The position numbers and the translations under genes were made by a program. From contig OY755178.1 of NCBI GenBank assembly GCA_963576735.1, positions 18,848,001-18,912,000 of the forward strand: a stretch of 64,000 bases of DNA, in the 5' to 3' direction. Shown here piece after piece: positions 10,548-20,804 of the stretch. This stretch comes from Bedellia somnulentella (taxonomy: Eukaryota; Arthropoda; Insecta; Lepidoptera; Bedelliidae). The notes beneath the pieces were generated by a model. The model was not told the DNA's origin. It worked only from the letters and a program-made list of their open reading frames with translations, and did not search any database. How positions within the stretch are numbered: position 1 is the first letter of the stretch; each line of letters opens with the position of its first letter.

Positions 10548-12208
10548 AACCGAGCCCTTGATTACCTTGATTCCTGGTTATCTGAACATGGTCTTTCCGT
10601 TTCAGCTCCTAAGAGCAAATCAATAATTTTTACTCGCAAGTATAACGTTCCCTCCGTTTGTATTAAAGTAAATGATGTAGTAATTCCAACTGTTGATAAT
10701 GTTAAATTTTTAGGGGTCATTTTAGACTCTAGGCTATCAGGAAATGCTCATATTAATTATATAGTTGAAAAATGCGAAAAGAGCATTAACGTTATACGGT
10801 GTTTATCTGGTGTGTGGTGGGGTTCTCATCCCTTCACCCAAAAATTGCTCTATAACGCTATTGTTCGCAGCCATTTTGACTATGGTCTATTCTTACTATG
10901 CCCTTGCAGTAAGTTAGCTTTAGAAAAAAATAACAAACTGCAATCTAAATGCCTCCGTATTATATTGGGTGCAATGAAGTCGTCCTCAATTAATGTCATG
11001 CAAGTTGAATGTGCAGAGTGCCCTTTATCAATCAGAAGACAATACCTTTGCGACCGATTCCTATTCAAAGTTGCTCAATCTTCGTCTCACCCCCTTATGG
11101 ATAAACTCCGGATTCTCAATTCATTAAATACTTCTGACAGAGAATTCCCACTTCTAAGAAGTTATAACTTTCTTCAAAATTTGCAAAATCCTATTTCCCA
11201 ATATTCTACTAATCCTTTGTTCCTAATCCCCTACGAAGCTCTTATTTTCCAGCCTAATATTTTATTTAACCTCGGTATTCATAAAGATCTTCCCGACCCT
11301 AACAAGTCCCTGAGGTCTTGCATCTCAGAAACAATGTCGGATAGACTTGAAATTTACACTGACGCTTCTAAACTTGACAATAGTCTTGTTGGTGCAGCTG
11401 CATGGATTCCCAAATACAAAATCATGCTATCTCAAAAATGTCCAGCCGAATCATCCGTCTTTACTGGTGAATCTGTTGCTATTTTAGAAGCTATTAAGTT
11501 CTGTATATCTCATAACATACAAAAAGCGTTAATTCTGTCTGATTGCCTGAGCAGTTTACAAGCCATAACATCCAATCCATTTAGAAGTAAGAATAAATTC
11601 CCCATTATATTAGAAATCAAAAACCATCTCTTCACTTGTCATTCGAAAAAAATTGACATTATCATTGGCTGGATTCCCAGTCAGTGTGGCATTTCTGGAA
11701 ATGAGTTGGCTGATAATTATGCCAAATTAGCCATTAGTTCCGGCTGTATTGATTACTCAATAATCTATAGTCATGATTTATGCTCGTTAGCCAGGCCTCG
11801 AATGTTTGAATCTTGGAAATTGCTTTGGCTCCAGTCAAAATCTTTAAAAGGTAAATATTACGGTGATATCCAGGGTGACGACATTCCGTCTAGACATTTT
11901 TCAAATGTAAATCTGCTGACAAATGGGTAGCATCCACTATTTGTAGACTTCGTTTGGGTCATTCGTGTACTCCGGTTCACCTTGCTAAAATAAGGATAAG
12001 GGACAGTTCGATTTGCGAGTGTGGATTAGATGAAGGAACAGTTGACCATATTTTTTTCGTATGTCCTAATTTATCATTTTCTTTATATGATGTTTTGCCT
12101 CCTTTCATCCCTCTTCCTACTAATTTTAAATGTTTACTTTGTTTTGTATATACCCCTTTCATTAAAACTTTGTGTCATTTCATCAAGGTCCATAATATAA
12201 AATTATAA
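10548..12208 (+). pseudogene. LINE ORF2 end: RT thumb + RNase H, frameshifted
   Basis: First ~60 residues: the post-YADD region (LDSWLSEHGLSVSAPKSK, then the KFLGVILD block). RNase H: IYTDASKLDNSLVG (first Asp), ESVAILEAIKF (Glu), ALILSDCLSSLQAI (Asp), WIPSQCGISGNELAD (late motif; Gln where His is usual in W-P-x-H). The frame stops at 11,930, but the family's Cys-rich C-terminal region (CECGLDEGTVDHIFFVC) continues in another frame from about 11,910 to 12,208, so a single-base indel lies near 11,905-11,918. The Gln in place of the usual His may weaken RNase H. Confidence 0.85.
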
Positions 12209-12417
12209 TACATTCTTTTTGTTCATATTGTTAATTTTGTAGTAAATATTTTGTTGTTAATATTTATTTTATTTTTCAACCATGAATGTTCAGTGTCTGT
12301 TAATTAGTTTCAAAATTTTCTTAACTTAACAATATGTGTTTTCTTTTCACTGGACGTTGGCAAAGTAACTGTGTTTAAACACGGTCAAAGGCCATTGAAG
12401 AAAAATTGAATTGAATT
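10548..12417 (+). mobile_element. 5'-truncated LINE with RNase H
   Basis: Starts within the RT gene, just after where the YADD box would be, and ends with a 3' UTR and a GAATTGAATT tail at 12,407-12,417. It is flanked by the perfect 11-bp direct repeat GGTTGGTGGTT, so both borders are defined. An RNase H after the RT places it in the I/R1/Nimb/LOA-type LINE group. Confidence 0.85.
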
Positions 12418-12428
12418 GGTTGGTGGTT

Positions 12429-12520
12429 GATAACGATGATCTTTAATTTTATCATCTTTTATCCACTCATTTTCCAAAGCTGGCTGAGAATTCTATTTCT
12501 GTCACTGGCTACCTAAATAT
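12429..12520 (+). mobile_element. SINE-A, right part, split by a LINE
   Basis: Continues the copy begun at 10,512: TTTTATCATCTTTTATCCAC, then TTTTCCAAAGCTGGCTGAG. It is strongly diverged, so this was an old SINE when the LINE landed in it. Confidence 0.65.
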
Positions 12521-12711
12521 TTATTTTTGTATTTATTATATAAATTTTACTCAAAACAGCCACCACGGCAGAAACTTTGTACATAATAGTATTGAACTTA
12601 AATTGCATTTTTGTCTATAGTTTTACTTTAACGAATTCAACAAAGACAATGTCTAATTTTTAAATAAATCATTTCTAATCTCATCTTTAAATTATTGATT
12701 TTAGATTGGTT

Positions 12712-12958
12712 GCCGTGTAGTGCCGGCTTAAAATGTCGCTACCCCTTTCTACCCACGGGTGTCGTAAGAGGCGACTAAAGGATATTGGGGCTTTTTATTG
12801 AATTTTGGGCGCTGCGGTTGGAGACCAATCACCAAAAACCTTTATTTTACCATCTTTTCCCAATCAACTTTCTAAGTGGCTGAGGAATTTATAATTCCTT
12901 GGCTTTGGCTACCCTTTCTAGGGAATTATAGCCGTGAGTATATGTGTATGTATGTATG
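12712..12958 (+). mobile_element. SINE-A copy, full length
   Basis: Head GCCGTGTAGTGCCGGC, tail GCCGTGAGTATATGTGTATG. It belongs to the subtype with TACCCACGGGTGTCGTAAGA in the head, which is nearer to the RTE 5' end than the GTACGTAAGA subtype. Confidence 0.85.
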
Positions 12959-13076
12959 AGTGATTTTAGACTTTTGTCTCTTTTATGTGATTACTGTCAA
13001 TTTATGGCACTTTAATAAATACAAAACTATCTAAGATGTAATGTTATAAAGTACAAGATATCTACTCGTAATATTA

Positions 13077-13138
13077 ATAATTCCTTAGCCCTGGCTACCT
13101 CTTCTAGGGAAATATAGCCGTGAGTATATGTCTGTATA
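13077..13138 (+). mobile_element. SINE-A, last ~60 bp
   Basis: AATTCCTTAGCCCTGGCTAC to GCCGTGAGTATATGTC. A second copy, 5'-truncated, 120 bp after the preceding one. Confidence 0.7.
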
Positions 13139-13920
13139 TCTAATATGTAAATAAAAAAAAAACTTATTTTGTCGTATTTCATGTCCGAGATTAAACCCAT
13201 AGTAGCCCGGTTTAATATGAAGCGCGGTCCATTGGGCATGTTCATATCTTTGAACAAATATTTCGACAGTTGCGATGTCATAGATTTGTGTGGGGCCTAG
13301 TAATAAGTTGATATTTGTACTGTCGAGATTGAGATCGAATTCTTTTTCGATTCACTAAGTTTTTATTTTACAGATTTAAAACTGTTTTAGGAAACTAATA
13401 TTTAGTATGAGCGTTAATTTTTGTCCTTCGTTTATGATTAAAAATGTATTTTACAGTTCAGTCTGAAGTATTTCGTTTGTAGTTTTGTGCGGAATATTGT
13501 ATGTTTAAGTATTATATTGTGGGTAGAACCTTTGTTCCTGATAAAGGATTATTAAATGCTTATTTAATTAGAATGGGAGAAAAGGTTTTATGTCTTATAA
13601 TTAACCTGACATAGCAAATAAAATATGAGCTACATTATTCGAATTCTACAGCTCTGGCTCCACGTTTTGTAGGTAATTGTGTCAGACTAAAACGTTTGAA
13701 AACTATTATTCATCCTGTCAGGGACCAAGAGTTCTGGGACTAGCCATGTCATTATGAGTGACTAAGGAACCTTTAGTCATTGATTGAAATATAATTTTAC
13801 ATACTTAACGAAGTATCAAACAAAATCGACAAACATATTAATAATTAGACGTTGGTGTGCATGAAACCTCATGTAGGGATCATTTTAACGAAGGCGAAAT
13901 TTGGGTGGGGATTATTATAC
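13139..13920. other. No recognised feature
   Basis: AT-rich. The minus-strand 84-codon frame at 13,027-13,281 overlaps the SINE tail and has no motifs. Confidence 0.4.
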
Positions 13921-14447
13921 TAATAATCTTAGATAAAAATAAAAGAAGAAGATGCGGCGTGAGCGTATAAATTGTCAACTAAATATGGGCCTTATCGGTT
14001 TATCACAACACCGCACTAAATCCATACGAACTGATACGAACACACACGACATGACGCAAAGATAAAGATAGAGCGATGGGCTCGTATAGTCTGTCTCTGT
14101 CACTTAAACATGTCAGATTTCAAGGATAAAATGGCCGAAATTAATAATATTTTGCTTGTAAATATATTTTTGGTGTATTTACACATGAAACGTGATTCCC
14201 TGTGATTTGTTTTTACGCCTTGAATGATTTGTGCACTAAAAAAAAGCACAGCCAGGCATTTTAAGCGCGAATTGTATGAAAATTTTAATTTCGATGTCAA
14301 AGATTATGTCAGCTCGTCGACTTGAAGTATCGTAGCGGACTAAACTCGACTGAAGCAAACCAAGTACATTGTACTCAGTTTAGTAGGACCGCGCGCGGGC
14401 AGAGGTTGCCGCATCTTCTTCTTATTGTTTTTATCTAAGCTAATAAT
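13921..14447. mobile_element. MITE-like element with ~38-bp terminal inverted repeats
   Basis: Left end 13,921-13,958 and right end 14,408-14,447 are imperfect reverse complements (outer TTAGATAAAAA, inner AAGAAGATGCGGC). The 450-bp interior has no coding capacity. No clear target-site duplication. Its length and structure suit a non-autonomous DNA transposon. Confidence 0.6.
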
Positions 14448-14522
14448 AAAGAAAAATTTCGACACCAGCAGCACCGTGACATCCACGGTTCAATAGACTT
14501 GCTGGTGTCGACATTTTTCTTT
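14448..14522. repeat. Foldback of ~24-bp arms
   Basis: Left arm 14,448-14,471 and right arm 14,500-14,522 (TCGACACCAGCA / TGCTGGTGTCGA plus an A- and T-rich extension) with a 28-base centre. One arm carries the GGTGTCGAAATTTTTCTTT motif seen at 42,811. Could be two head-to-head SINE ends. Confidence 0.65.
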
Positions 14523-14571
14523 CCTTGATTGATTAGTAAAACATATCAATATTTATATCATATCAATATAA

Positions 14572-14917
14572 TGATATAAGTTCAGATGAAATAAAGACGA
14601 AATTGTGTTTTCTGAAATAACAAAATTTATTTTATTCACATCACACTTTTATATAAGTTTTACTACAACTAAAATATTTTAAACAGAAAAGCTTACCTGA
14701 AATAACAAAAAACAACATTTAAAGCCTTTACTTCTAATTAAAATAATATTTTAACTATAACATTTTACAATGTTTTTCACGTTTTTCTAAAGATTCATAT
14801 TCTAACTTTTTCCTTCTAAAATCTATATCACGTCGCACTGACAGCTAATAGTTTCATAGATAATAATGATTTCATACACACTAGGAAAAAGGTAGTAAAA
14901 AGGTGATATCCTTTACA
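14572..14917 (-). repeat. 3' LTR of the gypsy element
   Basis: 346 bp, beginning TGTAAAGGATATCACC on the minus strand and ending CTTATATCA. Nearly identical to 19,294-19,639; differences cluster at about 14,673-14,676 and one near 14,722. An alternative border adds four bases to the low-coordinate side. Confidence 0.92.
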
Positions 14918-14929
14918 TCTCCCACCCTC
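14918..14929 (-). other. Polypurine tract
   Basis: GAGGGTGGGAGA on the minus strand, directly abutting TGTAAAGG of the 3' LTR. This is the expected plus-strand DNA primer site, and it fixes that LTR border. Confidence 0.8.
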
Positions 14930-14959
14930 GGAGAGAACAACATCGTGATGATTGTTCGT

Positions 14960-16804
14960 TCAAAAGCTATTCACTATTGGAGTTAACTTTGTGATATGGT
15001 ATAAGTTTGACTCCGCCTTCTTATGTCCAACATCAACCTCGTAAATAGAATTTGAAATCCTTCTTAGGATTTTATATGGCCCAATCCTCAATTCATCCAT
15101 TTTCTTCCTATTTAGCCGATTTCCATTTTCTATAAATACTTTATCACCCACTCCAAATTTATAGTCTTCTCTTTTTAGATCGTATATTTTTTTGTTATAG
15201 TTATGGGATTTTATTGAATTTTTTAATGCTAGTTCTCTGTCTTTTTTTAGATCTTCTTCTGTACATCTTGATTTAAATTCCAGTGGCAAAATATCCATTT
15301 TCTCTCCTTCCAAAAGATATTTTGGAGTAAACTTAGTAACTGTATGTTCTGTTTCGTTGTATCTTTCTACACATTTTTGTGCAATAGTTGTCCATGCAGT
15401 TTTTTTGTCATTTTCATTTATTTTACACCTTATCCTATTGGTTAAAGTTTGGTTCAGCCTTTCATTCAGACCATTCGAAAATGGCGCGTCCACAGCAGTA
15501 AATATTGTTATATTTTTCTTTTTTAAGAAGTCTTTAAATTCTTTGGAATTTATGCCAGGATATTGGTCTGTTAAAAGCATATCTATATTATTGTCTTGCG
15601 TCACTTTTTCAACCAATTTGACAAAATCATTGGAGCTCTGATTTTTTGATGTCAGAATGTATGCATATCGTGTAAAATGGTCAACCAAAAGATGTAAGTA
15701 TTTTTTTGTAGATCTTGATCCTCCAAAGCCACCAATTGTGTCAATCGATACAATTTCGAAAGGACGTGTTGCTGGGCCTAAATGGGACATCAAACCAAAT
15801 TTTGGATTCATTCTTGATTTGTTTTTAATACAAATATCACATTCATCACACAGTTTCTTGATATTTGTGATGATATTCTTTGCTGTATAGAAAGGATTTA
15901 TTTTATTTATCATTTGGGTTCTCCCAATATGGCAATAAAAGTAATGTACATTTTTAATTAGTGTTTTACTAAATGCTTCTGAAAGTACGATTTTTTTTCC
16001 TCTTTTATTCTTTTTGTAATAAATATTATTTTCCAGTATAAATGATTTTGATTTTCCGTCTTGTATATATAGATTTGTTTCTTGGTCCTTTTTAATATCT
16101 TGCATGCTTATTAGGTTAACAACTTTCAAAAAAATTTCAGTATTTTCATAATGTTCTAAGACTGGATTTCTACTTAAGCAATCCGCTTCTTGATTTGACT
16201 TACCTGGATTATATATTATCTTAAAATTGTATTGAGACAGGTAATATGTCAAATCGCCCAGTTCTTCATCGGTTCTAGACTTGATGTTAAGATTTTCTAG
16301 TGGTTTATGATCTGAATATACTATAAATTCTTTATTCATTAGCCAGTGTTGCCAATATTTTACAGCCTCTTTAATCGCCAAACATTCCAAATATATTGCC
16401 TTTTTTTTCTTTTGAGTGTCGGTCAATTTCTTTGAGAAAAAAGCTACAGGCTTGTTTATTCCGTTTTCATCTTCCTGTTTTAACACTGCTCCCACGCCTT
16501 GAATGCTGGCATCAGTGTATATTTTTATTGGTTGTTCTGGTTCAAATATTTTCAAAATTGGTTTTGAGCATAGTAAATCTTTTATTTTATCAAATGATTT
16601 TTGGCATTCTTTAGTCCATATAAATTTAACATCTTTACGTAACAAATTGTGTAATGGTTCCAGGATTATTGCATTGTGTGGTATAAATTTATGATAAAAA
16701 TTCACTTTTCCCAGAAACTGACGTATATTTTTCTTTGTTTCTGGAATGGGGAAATTCATGACAGCTGTTAAATAATCTTTGAGAGGTGTAACCGATTTTT
16801 TTTT
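14960..16804 (-). pseudogene. pol: gypsy pol, second part: RT connection, RNase H, integrase
   Basis: Begins in the frame that resumes after a 9-T run (16,796-16,804 on +) where the preceding RT frame leaves. RT thumb: QFLGKVNFYHKFI. RNase H: IKIYTDASIQGVGAVL (Asp), YLECLAIKEAV (Glu), FIVYSDHKPLE (Asp). Integrase: zinc-binding HYFYCH ... CDECDIC; DDE core with IVSIDTIGGF, LLTDQYPG and NGLNERLNQT (about 34 residues between the last Asp and Glu). C-terminal domain: YKFGVGDKVFIENG, then IGPYKILRRI. All active-site residues of RNase H and integrase seem present. Stop lies 31 bases before the polypurine tract, so no env follows. Confidence 0.92.
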
Positions 16805-18134
16805 ATTATGTGTCCCAAATACTTGGCATGATCCTTTGCAAAGGTACATTTACAGAATTTCAGTCTAAACCCTTCTGTTAAGATTGCGTCTAGTAGTTTC
16901 GATATATGTGTTATGTGTTCTTCAAAACTTTTAGAAAAAACCAAAATATCGTCTATAAAATTCACTGCAAAATCTGAGAGATTATATTTTCTTATTATAT
17001 TTCTCAATATTCTTTGGAAAATAGCTGAAGCCGTCTTTAAACCAAATGGAAGACATGTCCACTGAAAATGGCCTTCTTGCGTGACGAAAGCTGTCTTATA
17101 TCTATCTTGAATTCTCATGGGGATCGACCAAAATGCTGAATTTATATGAAAAGTGGAATAATACTCACAGTTAACCGTCTTTACCATCAAGTCTTCAATT
17201 AACGGGAATGGCTGTGATTGAGGGACAACTATTTTATTCAATTCTCGGAAATCGATACACAATCTTGATCTTTTCCCATCTTCTTTCTTGTATGCTAAGG
17301 TGACTGGTGCAGCAAAAGGGCTATATGATTCCTCAATTAAGTTTTTTTTCAATAGTTTTGATATTTGGTTCTCAATTTCTTTTCTATCATCAGTTGTGCA
17401 TCTGTATGGACGTTTGTAGCAGTATCGATCTACTGTCAAGTCTATATGAGCTTCATAACCTCGTACTGTACCCACGTCATATTTGTCCTTGGCGAAAACT
17501 GATTTGTATTTGTCTATTAATTTATCGATTACAGTTTGTTTACATATATCTAGATGGTTAACTTCAATTTCAAATTCATTTAAAGTAATATTTTCATTGA
17601 AATTAATTTCATATTCGTTTAAACTGTTGTTTTTTTCTTCACATACCTCAGAGTTTTTAGTCTCATTTTTTTTATTTTTGTCACCTAGTACATTAGGAAT
17701 TTTGACATTTAAAATATCTGTTTCAGAGTATTTACTTTTGTTATCCGCTTCATTTTGGATTTTATTCTCTCTAAATGAATTATTACATTGTATGATATTT
17801 AATTGTTCATCTTGCATTAATCTAAATTTCTTTATACAATCCAAACCAATGAGAAAATCATAGTTAAAATTTTCATTATCTATTACAAAAATATTCATTT
17901 CACTTTCAATGTCATATATTTTTATTTTTAATGTTACTATACCATTTGTTTTCTTCTCACCATTAATAGTTTTCAAGTTTACAGTTTGTTTCTTAAATGT
18001 ATCTTCTTTTTTTTGTATTTTCAATAATTTTGAATTAATTAATGATACATTTGAACCAGAATCATAAATTGCTGTAACTTTTAATCTGTTATTTAATAAT
18101 AACTCTATATTTATTAATGGTGATACTTCAAGTT
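16768..18134 (-). pseudogene. pol: gypsy pol, first part: protease and reverse transcriptase
   Basis: Entered by -1 shift from gag near 18,132. Protease active site AIYDSGSNVSLI at about 18,050-18,066, later FLIGLDCIKKF. RT: KEDGKRSRLCIDFRELNKI; motif A reads STFHINSAFWSIPM, with His (codon at 17,146-17,148) where the catalytic Asp is expected; motif B LPFGLKTASAIFQ; motif C NFIDDILVFS intact; CTFAKDHAKYLGHII. The frame then ends at 16,768 because of a shift in an A9 run. Loss of the motif A Asp should abolish polymerase activity, since it ligates catalytic metal. The lack of an ATG at the start agrees with Gag-Pol fusion. Confidence 0.92.
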
Positions 18135-19255
18135 TTTTGGAATCTCTTCATTAAGTTCAACTTCGAATTCCGAGTTATTCACACTTTTCATTACATATTT
18201 CTGATTCGTCGTATTAAACCAACAGTTTTCCTCAGGATGAAAACGTTTCCCTTTTTCCTTATTGACACAAATTTGGCAAGGTTTCTTTTCTTCATTTTTT
18301 TTTGATTTTATGTCAGAGTGCATGTAGTTTTTTTTTTATATTTGTTTTTCCCAACAAGATGTTCTAATTTGCCTATCTCATTATAAAGATCTTCAGTTTG
18401 TTGTACCGCCTCTCTGTCAATTTTGTCACTCAGGTAGTTAGGCAGGCCTGCGGCTATAAGGTCTATAAGAGTACCTGTATCAATCGTCTTCCTAACCTCT
18501 AATAATAACTTCTCTTTTTTCAATGCATATTCAAGTAATGAGCCTGATTGATATTTGAATCCAAGAGCATATCTAATTGGCGACCAACCTTTGTTTCCGA
18601 ATGTTTCGCAGAAATTTTTTTCCCATCTAATCCACTCTGATTCAACTGTAAATTTTATTAACATACAACTGTACCAGTTTACACTTGAATATTCTAAAAA
18701 TTGTTTTAAAATTTTAATTTTTTGTTTGTCTTCATCAATATGGAAACGTTTACATTCTCTGTTGAAGTCCTTAATCCATTGATGAGCGTTGGCATTTTTA
18801 CCTGTGAATTTTTCAAGCGCAAAATCTTTTGCAATTTTTCCCAAATTTTGAATTTCCGATGTTCTTTGCTTTTCTTCAAGTAATGTCTCTAATAGTTTTT
18901 CTAATGCTTTATTTGAACTCTCAGTTAATGGTTTTGAATCATTTATGTTTTCATTCATCTCTTCAAGGTAGAAATCTTTAAACTGTATATTTTGTTCTTC
19001 ATCTAAATATATCTGCGACATCTCATCAGTTAAATTTATCCATATTTTCCTTGTTTGATGTCTTTTGTTCAATGTTTTTCTTATCTTGGCGTAGTGAGAT
19101 GTATTTGTTATGAGTTGGTGTAAGTTTGCGGGTTGATACTCGGTCGGTATGCCAAAATTTTGGCCATCAGGTGTTCCTATAGAAGTTATGCAAATAATAT
19201 TTGACTTTTCATCTCCCGCTGTTTTCACACAAAAATCAAACCTTAATTTCTCCAT
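18114..19255 (-). pseudogene. gag: gypsy gag with a frame break before the zinc knuckle
   Basis: ATG at 19,253-19,255, 38 bases after the 5' LTR, opens 315 residues of structural Gag, with a capsid-like region (FTGKNANAHQWIKDF; NWYSCML). At an A10 run (T-run 18,328-18,337) the frame drops to a short stop (18,308). In the -1 frame the protein continues with the nucleocapsid zinc finger CQICVNKEKGKRFHPEENC (CX2CX9HX4C) and ends at 18,114. The break may be a true indel, an assembly error in the homopolymer, or slippage; I favour indel. Confidence 0.85.
18132..18138 (-). promoter_or_regulatory. Candidate -1 ribosomal frameshift site, A AAA AAC
   Basis: The heptamer is in exactly the required phase: gag codons CCA AAA AAC. 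Slipping back one base enters the protease frame (CTT GAA GTA TCA...). The gag stop is 15 bases later. A weak hairpin (GTTATT-ATTA-AATAAC) lies about 28 bases downstream. The heptamer type is known from retroviral gag-pol junctions; its use here is inferred. Confidence 0.65.
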
Positions 19256-19293
19256 ATTTGTTGTTTTTAATTGCGAAAAATGTTGTTTTATAA

Positions 19294-19639
19294 TGATATA
19301 AGTTCAGATGAAATAAAGACGAAATTGTGTTTTCTGAAATAACAAAATTTATTTTATTCACATCACACTTTTATATAAGTTTTACTTTTACTAAAATATT
19401 TTAAACAGAAAAGCTTACCTGAAATAACAAAAAACAACATTTGAAGCCTTTACTTCTAATTAAAATAATATTTTAACTATAACATTTTACAATGTTTTTC
19501 ACGTTTTTCTAAAGATTCATATTCTAACTTTTTCCTTCTAAAATCTATATCACGTCGCACTGACAGCTAATAGTTTCATAGATAATAATGATTTCATACA
19601 CACTAGGAAAAAGGTAGTAAAAAGGTGATATCCTTTACA
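19294..19639 (-). repeat. 5' LTR of the gypsy element
   Basis: 346-bp partner of 14,572-14,917, ~99% identical. It should hold the promoter and poly(A) signal of the element. Confidence 0.92.
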
Positions 19640-20804
19640 TCAATATAATATTATATCAGAAGAGAAAAATTACAAAGGACCAATTTACATCAAATAAAGA
19701 ATACTATAAAAATCATATATGAAATGATTGATGAATGTATACGCTTACAAGAAGCCTTCCTCGACGAGAACCAAGGGCACGAGTATTGTAACTACTCAAC
19801 TGAAGTATGGAAGCATATTTCGTCGAACGGAATATCTATTTTCTAAATAAGATAAAAATTGACAGAGTAAACGCGTAAAAAGCATACATAAAACTTACTT
19901 ACTAACATACTTTTACAAACTTTAGAACTTCATCTATTTTTGAAGTTGGATAAACACGGAGGTGCAATATCTATACAGAATTTTAAACCAAATATGTATA
20001 ATTTTATAAAGCAGTATGTTAAAAATAGGTTGTATTGTTATTTCTTATTTCGATGTTTATAAAAAAGCTTGTATTAAACTAAAGATGTCAGACTACACTA
20101 TGTGTATGTATCATTTTGTAGTCATCGATCACATTATAGAAATAGTTTTGCTTCTTCTGTTCGTTTTGATTGATCGTTTCTTTAAAATTAGATATATTTT
20201 TCTGTGAAAGGGTTGTCTAAAAAGAAATAGAATTCATATTATCTAGCTGTTTGTAATGTGAAACATTTAAATTTTATATTAATATCAGATTTCACACCAT
20301 GGGCCATTTTGTCTTCTTTATGAGTGACTATATTCACAATGACGATTTAAAATTTAAATTTATGCCTTTTTATAGATAAACCAGACTATTTTTAGTTAGA
20401 TACTAAAGTTGCTCAAATAGTAACCATTTTTTAAAATCAAAAACTTCACGACCACAATACAAAGTTTGTATAAAAACTTAAAAAAAATATCATCGTTTTT
20501 TTAATTAAATAAAGTCCCCAGCGGTACCAGGCAATCATGGTTTGGTAACAAGTATTACATAACATTTGACTCCACAATGGAGCGCTAGTTCGGTCGGGCA
20601 ACCGCAAGCCGAGTCTCACCAACTTCGGTAACTGGAGGTTAACTTCGGGGTATTACACTGTTTTGGCGGCCCTATTCTTGCAAGATATTTTAATTAGGAT
20701 TGGGAAGTTATTTATTAAGACTAGGATAAAGTTATAATGTTATCATGATGAAATTTCAACTTCGTTAATCAGATCATTCAATTTTTTTTTTTTGCGAACC
20801 GGGG
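19640..20804. other. No recognised feature
   Basis: AT-rich. A 160-bp patch at about 20,515-20,680 is richer in GC (GGTCGGGCAACCGC) but matches nothing else here. Confidence 0.4.

Larger units (their letters stand above)
14568..19639 (-). mobile_element. Ty3/gypsy LTR retrotransposon, complete but damaged
   Basis: Two LTRs, gag, protease, RT, RNase H and integrase in the gypsy order; no env. LTRs differ at about four positions in 346 bp, so the insertion is recent. Flanks: TCAAT occurs at 14,563-14,567 and 19,640-19,644 (5-bp duplication if the LTR is read as 350 bp). If the canonical TG...CA ends are used (346 bp), the direct repeat is TCAATATAA. A polypurine tract precedes the 3' LTR. I see no convincing tRNA primer-binding site after the 5' LTR. 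Confidence 0.95.

Noticed and set aside
15357..18305. Plus-strand frames across the gypsy element
   Set aside because: Antisense shadows of gypsy pol and gag.
14568..19639. Endogenous retrovirus with env (errantivirus)
   Set aside because: Only 31 bases separate the integrase stop from the polypurine tract; there is no third gene.
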